This document shows positions 22,966 to 34,081 of a stretch of 64,000 bases of DNA, in pieces. This stretch comes from Cavia porcellus (taxonomy: Eukaryota > Chordata > Mammalia > Rodentia > Caviidae): positions 21,664,001 to 21,728,000 of the forward strand of contig NW_026947486.1 in NCBI RefSeq assembly GCF_034190915.1, in the 5' to 3' direction. Within the stretch, counting starts at the first letter, position 1. Each line of letters opens with the position of its first letter. The notes beneath the pieces were generated by a model. It saw only the letters and a program-made list of their open reading frames with translations, did not search any database and was not told the DNA's origin. A program made the position numbers and the translations under genes.

Positions 22966-24862
22966 TCGATGAAGAATATAAAAAAATTTAGAATACATGA
23001 AACAGATTCAAGGAGATTATCAGGAAATTGAAAACGGCATTGAAAGCTGGCAAAACGACTTGAAAGAAATTAAAGATAGACTATCAAACCTTAAAGACAG
23101 GTGTGCAGCTTATGATCATGAAAGGAAAGAGCTCTTAAATGTAACAAGGAACCAGGAAGTAACAATACAAAGGCTGGAAGATGACAAGAGGATCTATAGC
23201 TTAGGAATAAAAAATATGAGTGAAGAAGCAGGGGTAAACAAAAATGAAATACAAAGAAATTTATAGAAATAATGAAGGAAAACTTCTCAAGCATAGAAAA
23301 AAAGAAATGATATTCATATATATGATGGATACAGAATTCCAGCTGTTATAACTTGGGCCCCAGTATAAAATCCAAGGAGGCAAGAGACTGAAAATTTAGG
23401 TGGCAAAGGCTTTATTTCCAGGCCTGGTGACCAGTCTCTGGGAGCCAATTTGCAGACTGTCCCCCAGAGACTGAAGGGAGGACTTTAAAAAGAGGCTGGA
23501 GGAAAAGGGGGGGGGGGAGAAACAAAGAAACCTGCAGAGCCATCAAACTTGTTGACCCGAGTATGGAAACTGTATTGCTGTCCACTTAGCTCTGACAATC
23601 TCAGTAGTTCCTGGTGTTTCTCAAATTACTCCCATCCTACAGACTGACATTATCTCAGAGTGGCACATCTGCAGCAATATTTGGGGAAGAAAGTGGACAG
23701 TTAATTATCCCAGGACAGCTCGTTTTCACTAGTGGGTGCGAAGGGGTCAAGAGTTACAAGAAGCTGAAACTTAACTTTTACAAAGATCTGATATCTAACT
23801 TATTTGATGCATACAGAACAAAAGGAAAGCACCGATTGGGGTTTGGGCCATAGTATTTGCTGGTAATTTCTTTGAAGCTAAACAGTTCTTAAAATTTGGG
23901 GCAGGCTCATTTTATGACAGATCATCACCGGGTTGGGAGGAGGTCACCAGAAACCCAAATTCTTTATGGCCTAGATAGATAGGTGAGGGGAGAGGGAGGC
24001 AATAAGGCACCATACAGAACAGAAAACGGCGGTTATGTGTCAAGGTCAGGGTAAAGGGTTAAACTCATACACAAATCTCTCTGCACACAAGCAGGTTACT
24101 TTAAACAAGTATAAATTAATGAGCCATTCCAGTTTTCTTTAGCTCTTTAGTGGAGAATAGAGGTGCCTAACAGTGATTAACAACCCTTGTTAGCTTGTTT
24201 TAGCACAACTTCTGTAGTTTGGAGAGGGCAACAATGGTGAACATGTCAATTAGGTGAGATTCTTGCAATTCTTTACAGAGGAGAGTATTGCTCAACATAT
24301 CAATTAGGTCCCTTAACATATCAGTTAGGGAAAAAGGATAAAAAAAAAACACATTTAGTAAGCCACTTTACAGGTTTGCTATAATACACATATAACGAAG
24401 CTATTTTCTTAGAGTACAACACAGCCAGCTATAATCAAAGTAGATCTACAGCCAGACATACAATAATCAAGATCCCAGAAATTCAACACAAGAAGAGAAT
24501 ATTAAAAGCTATCAGAGAAAACAAACAGATCACCTATAAAGGCAAACTCGTCAGAATCATGACAGAATTCTCAACACAAACCATCAAGTCAAGAAGAGCT
24601 TGGAGTGAGGTAGTCCAAACCCTGAAATAAAATGGACTCCAACCCTGATTGATGTATGCTGAAAAACTATCTCTCAAAATTAACGAAGAAACAAGATGCT
24701 TACATGACAAAGAGGAATTGGGAGAGTTCATGACCACCAATTCAACCCTACAAAAAACACTAAAGGACATTCTAGGGAGAGAAAAAAGGTCCTGGCTTCA
24801 GGAACAGCAGCAGAGGGGGCTCACTGAACAGGGCAAACACTGTAATGAAGGGGAAAAGTAGA
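22966..24862 (+). pseudogene. Partial L1 ORF1 of copy H2, interrupted by an LTR
   Basis: The coiled-coil and RNA-recognition-like portion (22997-23266) and the C-terminal domain (24425-24860) are separated by the LTR at 23344-24421. The N-terminus is deleted, and stops occur at 23264 and in the C-terminal half. Confidence 0.75.
23344..24421 (-). mobile_element. Solo LTR of an endogenous retrovirus
   Basis: 1,078 bp beginning TGTT and ending AACA on either strand, flanked by a perfect 4 bp duplication CAGC (23340-23343 and 24422-24425). On the minus strand an AATAAA (23411-23416) lies about 65 bp from the 3' terminus, which gives the orientation. A run of 11 G (23517-23527) is in the body. 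No internal proviral sequence remains, so it arose by LTR-LTR recombination. A 4 bp duplication fits class I (gamma-like) ERVs; the family is not named. Confidence 0.8.
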
Positions 24863-25975
24863 CAACCAAAAGCAGAAAAATAACATGGCAGAGATGAGGC
24901 AGAGAAGATTGGCCATAATCTCTAACATAGATGGCCTCTTACACTAATAAAAAGAAACACAGACAGAGTGGATCAGGAGATAAGGTCCATCAACATCCTC
25001 TATATAAGAAATATAATTAACCTGAAATAGAGCTTATGGATTGAAAATCGAAGATGAGAAATGTGATAGGTTACCAGAAAAAAGTGGGGGTAGCTTGTCC
25101 TTCAGCTGCAGATTGGTATGAAAAACATAACATTGTTATACAATGGAGAACTACTCAGCTATAAGGAAGGAAAACCTTGAGGTTCTTGTAGGTAAATGGA
25201 ATACAACTTGAGATTATGCTCCGGGGTAAAAAGGTTTAGAATCACTTAAGTTAATAACTGGTTGCCTCCCTAATCTAAAAACTAAAGGAGTTAGTAGGAT
25301 ACAAAACATACAATGCACCCTGTGAAAGTGAAATGGGAGTAATTGTCTAAAAAGGGAAGGCAGTGGCCATTGTTAATTTTGTATCATGATTTGAAACCTT
25401 TATTGTTTTCATTCCTCTGTTTAGTTTGTTTATATTCTGTTACAGTTTTTCTACTTGTACTAGATTTGATGGCATGGACAGCTATTCCAAAGATAGTAGG
25501 ATATACTATAGTAACCATTTTTGATTTGCTATTAACTTGATTAGAAGCCCTTATTGCTTTTACTGTCTTGTCTTGACTGATTTTATTTATATCTGTTTTG
25601 TTTGATCACTGTCTTATTTTGAATGATTTTATTTGAATCTGTTTTTTTGATAGTATCAAGTCTGAGAGTATAGGCAACTACTTTGAAGGCATTAAGATTC
25701 ACTATGATACTCACTCTGGTTTGACTATTATCTTCTTTTGAAGTCCTATAATGTCCCCAATGTGTTTTTTAATTGATTTTGTTCTGTACTGTTTTGTTCA
25801 ATTTTATTATGCCTGATGATATTGGCAATTCTATTGAAGATAACAAGAGACATCCTGGTAACCACTGTTGATCACCTTGTGTTTTGGCTTTAAGACATGT
25901 ACTATGTGCATCCCTTTGTTCTGACTGACTCCATTTTTTGCTCTCATTTGGTTTTATTCTCTTCAAAATAAAAAA

Positions 25976-26178
25976 AAATTCACATTAATTTCCACAGTGG
26001 TTGTACCAGTCTATAATCCTACCACCAATGAAGAAATATCACTTTCTCCCCACAGCCCCTCCAGCATTTGTTATTTGTTACTTTCTTGATGTTAGCCATC
26101 CTTTCTGGAGTGAGATAATATCTCAGTGTTTTTCCAGTTTGCATTTCTTGAATGACCAATGATGTTGAACATTTTTTC
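25976..26178 (-). mobile_element. L1-D piece 1 (near 3' end of ORF2)
   Basis: The antisense text 'ccacagtggttgtaccagtc' to 'gatgttgaacattttttc' is the region that ends L1 ORF2. It is continuous with the sequence at 32612 once L1-C is removed. Its own 3' end is missing where copy H2's tail abuts. Confidence 0.75.
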
Positions 26179-27055
26179 TTTTCTTTTCATTTTAAAGAGA
26201 GTAATAAAAAGCAAAGCAAAGCAAAACAAAACAGAACAAAGCAAATCAGAACAGAACAATGCAAGCCAAAGAAGACTTCAAAATGAGAAAACAGGAAATA
26301 AACACTGGCTACCATAATGTCTCTTGTTTTTTTTTTACATAGTTGTCCATAGCTTCACAGAAAATAAAATCAAAATATAATAGTATAAACCAATTTTTAA
26401 AAGAATGAAGGCATTATAGGAGTTCAAAACAAGATAATAGGAAATCAATATGGCTGCCATAATGTCTCTTGTTTTCTTTAAAATAGGTGTCCACACCTTT
26501 ACACATACTGAAATAAAATAATAAAAACCCAGAATAAAACCAATAAAAAAGAATGACAGTATTACAGGACTTCAAAACAAGGTAACAGTGAAATGAACAA
26601 TGGTTACTATAATGTCTCATTTTGTTCAAAATAGCTCTCAATGCTGTCACACATAATAAAATCAAGTAAAATAAAACAAAATGAAATAAATCCAAAGAAA
26701 AGCATAAAGTCATTATAGCATTTCAAAACAAGATGACACCAAATTAAAAGTGGCTACTAAAAATTTAAAATAAAAAAATGGCTACCATACTGTTTCATTT
26801 TCTTCAAAATAGCTGTTCATATACACATAGTAAAGTCAAATAAAACAAAAAAGTATAAAGCCAGTTAAACAAGAGTGTGAAAGCATTATAGGACTTCAAA
26901 AACAAGATAATAGGAAGCCAACAATGATTATTAAAATACATCCTGTTATCAAAATAGCTGCCCATAACATCAGACACAGTAAAATCTAACAAAGGAAGGC
27001 AGAATAAAACTAAACCTAATAAAATTAGGAAAATGATACAAGAGTTTAAGACAAG
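26179..27055 (-). repeat. L1-C 3' UTR made of tandem ~146-178 bp units
   Basis: The anchor phrase 'accataatgtctcttg...ttcaaaatagct' recurs at about 26311, 26456, 26608, 26786 and 26932, and the phrase 'cattataggacttcaaaaca' recurs between anchors. The spacings are 145, 152, 178 and 146 bp. The same unit order, including the long fourth spacing, is found in copy H4. Confidence 0.8.
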
Positions 27056-30000
27056 GATTTGAGCAAAGATGGAGGATAGATAACAGCTGGCTACAGAGGG
27101 TCCCTGAGATAGTCAACTTAGAATTCAACATAATACAGCAAGGGAAGCCCTGAGCAGAGGGAGATGAATTCTCTTGTCCCAAGAAGAAACTAAAGTGAGA
27201 AGAACCAATCAAACATACACTCCTGGTGCTATTATTGGAAAGCTAATTGTTCAGTGCTCCCGCAGTCACACTGAGGTCAGGGGTTGGCCAGCCAAACAGA
27301 GAGCTGAGCTGGTGGGAGCCTACATCAACCTGTGGTGAATGACAGAAAGGGAGGCTCCGGCAGATGATATTCTGGGACTGGGCAGGACTGGCAAGTACAA
27401 GGGGCAGCAGTGACTTCACTCAGTTGCTCCCTTCCTGAACAGGATTGGTGGAGTGAGGTAGGCCTGGGTCATGTGACCTGGCTGAGACCTAATAGTTTAT
27501 CCAAAATCAATTTCCTATGGCAGCGACACACACTAACTCAGTGAAAGCCTCAGAAGTTTGACTGATCCGGAGGGGAGGGGCCAGCATATACTGTCCCTGT
27601 CTGCAACTCACTAGCACACTGCAGTGGGAAGGGGCACCTAGCCAGCATGCTTCAGAAGAATTGTAACCAACAAAAAAAGGAAACTAGGCCTCCTGGAAGA
27701 AACAAAAAAGATGGGAAGAGGAAGCAACAACAAAAAGTCCCCAGGTCCCAATCCTGAAAACATTGACCCAGGACACGTAAATATAAAGGAGAATGAGAAC
27801 AGCAAACATGCAACATCAGATATGGCACCAGTGGACATAAAGAGATATATTCAAGACCTCATAGAGGAGTTCAAAAGTGAAATATTTAGCCAAGTAAAGC
27901 AAGATATAAGAACATTAATAAAAGAGATGCTAATCATCCTTCAAGAAGACACAGATGGAAGAAGGGAGCAACTCAAACATAGGAAAGAACCATTTGATGA
28001 AGAATATAAAGAAAATATAGAATACATGAAGCATATTCAAAGAGATTAACAGGAAATTAAAAACTCTATGGAAAGATGGCAAATCTGCTTGAAAGAAACT
28101 AAGGATAGATTATACAAACTGGAGGACAGTTTTGCAATGTGGGATTATGGAAGGAAAAACTTTAAAAAAAAACAAAAAAACCAAGAAGTAACAATACAAA
28201 GGCTAGAAGATGACAAGAGCATCTATAACTTGAGAATAAAGAATGTGAATGAAGAAACAGGGGTACAAACAAAGGAACTACAAAGGCTATTCACAGAAAT
28301 AATTAAGGAAAACTTTCTAAACATAGGAAAAGGAAATGACATTCAGATGTATGAGGCATACAGAGCTCCAGCCACCTACAACCAAAACAGAGCTACATCC
28401 AGTCATATAATAATCAAGATCCCAGAAATTCAATATAAGAACAGAATATTAAAAGCTGTTAGAGACAAGAAACACATAACCTATAAAGAAAGGCCCATCA
28501 GAATAATGGCTGACTTCTCGACACAAACCATCAAGTCAGGAAGAGCCTGGAGTGAAATATTTAAAGTCCTGAAAGATAATAACCTCCAACCCAGATTGAC
28601 ATACCCTGCTAAACTGTCCCTAGAAATTAATGGAGAAACAAGATGCTTCCAAGACAAAGAGGCATTTGGGAAATTCATAGCCACCAATCCAACTCTACAG
28701 AGAATACTACAGGGCATTCTAGAGAGAGAGAAAAGTACTAGGATTCCAGGAACAGTGGCAGAGAGGCCACAATGAATGGAGCAGAAAACAGAATGAAGAA
28801 GATAAGCAGAACTGATGGCAAAAAAAAAAAGATCATAACAGAAATGAGGCAGAGAAGGTTGGTTATAATCTGTGATATAAATGGCCTTGATACACTGAAT
28901 TGAAAAAACAAAAGAACCACATGTGGAGCACATTAGGAGGTAGGGTCCACTGATATGCTATTTATAGGAAATATAATTAATATGAAAAAGAGTACATGGA
29001 CTGAAAATCAAGTATGAGAAAACAATGCTCTATGTGACAGAGAACCAGAGAGTAATAAGGGCAACTAGACCAGTATTTGTGGATAAGTTGGAAAGACAGG
29101 CTTTAATAGGCAAAGGAATGCAATTAGAAATCAAGGCCAGGAGAGAGAAGGTTCAGAACCACTTAGGTAAATAGCAGGTTGCCCCCCAATTTAAAACCAA
29201 GGGTCTTGGTCAGACCCCAAAATGCACAGTGTACCCCGGGGAAGTGAAAGGGGAGGGAAAGTCTTAAAAAAGATGGTAGATGATATTGTTAATAGTGTAT
29301 CAGGATTTAAAACCCACATTACTCACACCACTCTGCTTAGATAGATTTTATTCTGTCCCACTTTGTCTACTTGCATTAGATCTGAGGGCACAGACATCTT
29401 TCCCAAACACATCAGGATACAGTAAAATAATCACCTTTAATTTCCTATTATCTTAATCTGGAGCCTTGTATGACTTATACTGTTTTATCATGACTGATCT
29501 TAGTTAAATCTGATTTGTTTGATTGTGGTTTGGTATAGACAGACTTTATTCAAAACTGATATGATTGATAGTATCAAGTCTGAGAGTATAGGCAACTACA
29601 CTGAAGATGACAAGACTCTACGATACACATTCTGTTTTGGTAACTGCCTGTTTTTGAAGTTTTATACTATATACAAAGTTGTGTTTTTATTAATACTCTT
29701 TTGTACTGGTATATTCAATTATATTATGTCTGATGTTATAGCCAATTCTATTGAAGATAACAAGAGACAACATAGTAACAATGGCAGAACTCTTTGTACA
29801 ATGGTCTTATATGTCTTTTTCACTTCATGTGTTTATAGGAATATGTATTGTTTTGTCTAGCTTTGTTTTGTTTCTTCCTCTAATATAGAAATGATAGAAA
29901 TACATGTTAAGACTCACGCATGTGTAGAATATATAAACAGTTTATGAGAACTGATCTTATGATACATGATGAAATGAACAAATACTTTGAAGAAAAAGAG

Positions 30001-30413
30001 ACACTAAAGTACCTAGTGCTGATCCTGGAGTGTCATAATGTGAAACTCAGCAATAGTATTATTCTTTGTTTAGAATGATTTTAGCCTGCCTTAGTTTGTT
30101 TAATCTCAACATAAATGAAGATATGGATAACTGCATGTATGTTTAAGTGTATAGGATTAACAACCATATTACTAAGTTTTTGTTGGATAGTTGAACAGAA
30201 CTGTTTACAGTCTTGCTGTTTGAATTCCCATTTATATGTTCGCATTTATATGTTCCTCTTTTGTATCTTGAACAACTGAATAGTTGAGGACAGTATGTAA
30301 ACATCAACTAGTGATTTCTTTATGTTTATTTTTCTTTGAATATATGTATTATTTCTACCCATTTTCTCTTTAGTCTTTCTTTAAATAAAATTTAAAATTA
30401 ATAAATAAAAAAA
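27056..30413 (+). mobile_element. ORF1-only L1 (HAL1-like) element, copy H3, full length
   Basis: 3,358 bp flanked by a 12 bp target duplication, gtttaagacaag (27044-27055) and gttcaagacaag (30414-30425, one mismatch). Order: 5' UTR 27056-27710, ORF1 27711-28775, 3' UTR 28776-30413 with an A-rich tail. No ORF2 and no trace of endonuclease or reverse-transcriptase sequence is present, yet both ends are complete, so the ORF1-only structure was inherited. It inserted into the 3' UTR of L1-C. Confidence 0.88.
27711..28775 (+). pseudogene. Nearly intact L1 ORF1 of copy H3 (one stop codon)
   Basis: 355 codons in one frame from ATG to TGA, broken only by a TAA at 28047-28049 (codon 113). The N-terminus is basic and poly-Gly/Ser/Asn (MGRGSNNKKS). 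A charged coiled coil spans about codons 40-150, an RNA-recognition-like segment about 150-230 and the C-terminal nucleic-acid-binding domain about 240-345. Length and order fit L1 ORF1p. Single-stop preservation makes this the youngest-looking ORF1 in the window. Confidence 0.88.
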
Positions 30414-32597
30414 GTTCAAGACAAGACAATGATAAATTAATACCTTTCTCTCTTATGTGTTTTTACCCCTATCACTTTCATAATATCTATTGTACTCTTT
30501 GGGTCCCACTAACTCCTTTTTTTATACTATGGTATACTTGTATGAGTTCAAACCATTTTGATGATGAACATGATCTCCAGTTGCATACACTTACATACAA
30601 GAGCTTCAAGAGCATTCTATTTTATAGCTGGGTAGCTTTCCATTGTACAAAATCACTGTATCTTTCTTGTACATTGTGTGGTATCCTGGCTTTTTCTGGT
30701 CTCCTGTCATGTGGAACAATTATTTTCCCTCCTTTGATTTTATATCTATGAATTTCCTTTTTGGTTAAATGTGTTTGCTGTATACAGTATATTGATGAAT
30801 TTTTTTTCTTGATCCACTCTCCCTGTGTTTCTTTTTATCACTGAATTGGGGCTTTCTACATTAATGGTTACAACCCAGCATGCATTGATCCATCTCAGCC
30901 CTGCTATTCTCCTGCTGTTAGCCCTCCACTTTTCCTCTTCATTCAATTGCCTCTTCTGTTTGTTGATCCTCTTCTGCTGCTGTTCCTGGAGCCATGGTCA
31001 TCTTTATCTCTCTCTAGAATTCCTTCAATACTCTCTGTAGTGTTGGTTTGGTGTTCATGAATCCCTTCAGTTGTTCTTTATCATGGAACAGTCTCTTCTC
31101 ATCAATTCTGAAAGATAGTTTTTCAGGGTTTATCAACCTGACTTGGAAATTGTTTTCTTTCAGGACTTGAAACACTTCACTCCAAACTCTTCTTGACTTG
31201 ATGATTTGTGTTGACAAGTCTGCCGTGATTCTAATGTGTTTTCCTTTATAGATGATCTACTTCTTTTTTCCTAACAGCTTTTAGTATTTTGTTCTTGTGC
31301 TGAATTTCTGGGATCTTGATGAGTATATGTCTGGGTATAGATTTAATTTGGTTATAGCTAGTTGGAATTCTATGTGCTTCACTTATCTGTGCCAGAGCCT
31401 TTCCCCATGTTTGGAAAGTTTTATGCTATTGCTTCTGTATAGAGTTTTTTCATTTCATTTGTGTTGACCATGCTTCTTCACTGATAGCTGTCACTCTTAA
31501 ATTATTTTTATTTGCATCATCTTGCAGCTGTTGAATTGTTATATCCTGGTTCCTTGTTATTTTAAAGAGATTTTTCCTTTCACAATACCTAGCTGTGATC
31601 CTGTCTTCAAGCTCTGAAAGTCTACCTTCAGTCACTTCCAAGAGGTTTAGCCAGCTTTCAATTGACTTTTTAATTTCATGGATATCTCTTTAAATCTGTT
31701 TTGTGCTTTGCAATTCCTTTTTATATTGTTCAATAAAGATTTCCATCATTTTCCTATGCTCCTGTTTTTTTAAAACCTATGTCTTCTTTAGATAAGCTAA
31801 GCAACTCTTTCATTGTGTTTGTAATTTCTTCTTTTACCTGAGCAATTATTTTTGATGTGATTACTTTTACAGTCTCATAAAGTCTTTTCTTTACTTCAGT
31901 CACTATTCTATCAGAGACTTCAGGTCTGTTACTTACATTTTCTACCATGAGTATATTTCCCAGACTTGGTCTGTGTGGGCTAGATGTCTGAGATTGCCTT
32001 TTGCTCCTTTGTCTTGATGTTCTACTTGGTTCCTCCCAACAAAGCAGTGTGGGTACCCAGGTACTTTCCACACTGGCTGCCTCTCTGTGGTGTAGGGGAA
32101 TGGGACAGGCATCTGGGTTTCTTGGACCCCATGTTAATAGGCAGGTAGCAGCATGTGGAGCAGGCTTTTCCAGATCCATGAAGCTACACTGGATCTTCCC
32201 CAATGGCCAGGGGTGCATGGGGGGTGGGGTCGCTTCTCTTAGCCTGTGTATCTACACCAGGACTCCTGCTTTGTTTGCAGGCACACAGGGCTGCATTTGT
32301 CTGATTCTCCCAGTTGGCAATGGCTGCCCAAAGGAACCAAGGATGTCTAATGGTGGCCTGTGGGTGCACAGGGCTTACCTGGCTGCATGTTCCTGCTTAT
32401 GCTGGCTGCCCACAGGGATCATGCCTTCTGATGGCAGTGGTCAGCATGCAGAGGAAGATCTGGCTGGCAGATCTCCCCTTGCCCATGCTGGCTGCCCACG
32501 AGAATCAAGCCTTATGATGGCAGCAACTGGTAGGCAGAAGCAGATTGGCTGGGTTTCCCAGCTCACACTTGTTTTCTGTTTGTGCCATAGAAAAGTC
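30414..32597 (-). pseudogene. L1-C ORF1 and ORF2 remnants
   Basis: On the minus strand the ORF1 C-terminal domain (31014-31217), coiled-coil part (31450-31641) and N-terminal part (about 31754-32000) are in separate short frames. Left of ORF1, the start of ORF2 (about 30690-30960) joins its extreme end (about 30430-30690). Confidence 0.7.
32239..32580 (-). promoter_or_regulatory. L1-C 5' UTR tandem monomers, ~82-86 bp
   Basis: 'tggctgccca' starts units at 32321, 32403 and 32489 (spacing 82 and 86). Shared inner phrases include 'atggcagtggtcagcatgca' versus 'atggcagcaactggtaggca'. Tandem 5' UTR monomers act as promoters in mouse L1; that role is inferred here. The unit sequence is unlike those of L1-A or L1-D. 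Confidence 0.7.
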
Positions 32598-33414
32598 AAA
32601 CATGTTTTTTCATATATTTGACATTTGTATATATTCGTCTGAGAATTGTGTATTCATCTCAGATGCCCATTAGTGGAATGGGCCTTTAACTTTGGGGAGC
32701 CTGCTTATTTTCACTTCTTTTTATGTTGTAGATAAAACTCCTTTGTCTGAGGGACAGTTGACAAAAATCATTTCTTAATATGAAAGTTTTCTTTTCACTC
32801 TGTTGGTGATTTCTTTGAATGTGCAAAAACTTTTTAATGAATTCACAGTTGTTAATTCTTTGAAGAACTTTCTGTGCAGTTTAGTTTTTTTTCATGAAAT
32901 ATCAGCCTATCCCTATGTCCTTGAGATTTCTACCTACTTCCACTTCCAGCAGGGTTAGTGTTTCTTCCTTAATATTTAGATCTTTGATCTTTTTGACTTT
33001 AGTTTAGTGCATGGTGCTAGGCATGGATCTAGTTTAAGCCTCAGCATGTGGAAAGCCAATTTTCCCAACAGCACTTATTACAGAGGTTGTCTTTCTTCCA
33101 GTGAACATGCTTGGTCCTTTTGTTAAAGATAAGGTGGCTGAGTGTGTTTGTGATTCTGTCTATATCTTCTTCTTGTGCCTGTGTTTGGTTTCATTGACCC
33201 TCAGGTCTGTTATTTTGCCAGTGCCATGCTGATTTTATTATAGCAGCTTTGTAGTATAATTTTAAGTCTGGGATTGTGATGCCTCTTGCCTTGCCTTTGT
33301 TGCCCAGGATTACCTTTGCCATTCTAGGTCTCTGATGTTTCAATAAGAATTTTAGGAATGTTTTCTCTAGGTTGGATGTTATTGTGAAGGGTGTAGTTCT
33401 TGTAATTTCTTTTT
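32598..33414 (-). mobile_element. L1-D piece 2 (ORF2 C-terminal part)
   Basis: The antisense ORF2 text runs parallel to 34550-35310 of L1-A, for example 'cagcacttattacagaggtt', 'ggtggctgagtgtgtttgtg' and 'gggattgtgatgcctcttgc'. It ends at the duplicated target site 'taatttcttttt' (33403-33414) where L1-A entered. Confidence 0.85.
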
Positions 33415-33975
33415 TTTATTTTTTAAAAATTTATTTTAAAGAGATTAAGACAAAAGAGGACAGAACAAAGCAGATCAGAGCAGAATAATGTAAACAACAC
33501 CGCACTTCATAACAAGAAAACTGGATATTAACAGTAGCTACCATGATGTCTCTTTCTTTGAAATAGTTGAGCATACCTTCACATATAATAATATCAAACA
33601 TAGCAAAATTGTATAAAACCATTCAAGAGAATGAAAGTATTACAGGGCATTCAGAACCAAATAACAGAAAATGAACAATGGGTACTATATTGTATCATTT
33701 GCCATAGATAATTTGTGTATACTATCACACATATTAAAATCTAATAAGACACAATGTGATAGAACCAATGGAATAGAAGAACAAAAGCATGGTAGGACTT
33801 AAAGCAAGAGGATATTAAATCAGCAATGGTGTGCCATAATGTCTTGTTTTCTTCAAAATAGCTGTTCATAACATCACACATAATAAAATCAAACAAAACA
33901 GAATAGAATCATTCCAACTAATGAATGAAAACATTATAAGGCTTCAAACCAATGTAATGTGAAATAATGATTACC
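33415..33975 (-). repeat. L1-A 3' UTR with three ~146 bp tandem units
   Basis: Anchors 'ccatgatgtctctttc', 'ctatattgtatcatttg' and 'gccataatgtcttgttttc' lie at about 33541, 33686 and 33832, spacing about 146 bp. The same unit type forms the 3' UTR of L1-C and of the ORF1-only copies. Confidence 0.78.
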
Positions 33976-34081
33976 ATAAAATCTTATGTACACTTACCAT
34001 TATTTATACCAGGGAGACTATATGGTATTTGTACATGTGAGTTTGATTTATTTCACTTATGAGTATGGTCTAAAGTTGCAT

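Larger units (their letters stand above)
22478..25975 (+). mobile_element. ORF1-only L1 (HAL1-like) element, copy H2, rearranged
   Basis: Three parts: an inverted 5' UTR piece (22478 to about 22745, the reverse complement of the 5' end seen at 63525-63790); a sense 5' UTR piece (about 22890-22965); then ORF1 from its middle (22966) to about 24862 and the 3' UTR to an A-tail at about 25970. The first part of ORF1 is missing. A 1,078 bp LTR interrupts ORF1. There is no ORF2. Confidence 0.8.
26179..32597 (-). mobile_element. L1-C: L1 with internal deletion, inserted in L1-D and split by H3
   Basis: On the minus strand, 5' to 3': 5' UTR with tandem monomers (about 32597-31960), ORF1 (about 31960-30960), the first part of ORF2 (about 30960-30690), then directly the last part of ORF2 (about 30690-30430) and the 3' UTR (30413-26179, interrupted by H3). 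Most of ORF2 is deleted. Flanking target copies are 'gaacattttttc' (26167-26178) and 'aaacatgttttttc' (32598-32611). All frames are broken. Confidence 0.75.

Noticed and set aside
26179..27055. Tandem units considered as a CRISPR-like or satellite array
   Set aside because: Units are diverged, lack spacers and are part of an L1 3' UTR also found in other copies.
32001..32621. 206-codon plus-strand ORF
   Set aside because: It lies across the L1-C 5' UTR monomers on the opposite strand; GC-rich tandem repeats lack stops by chance.
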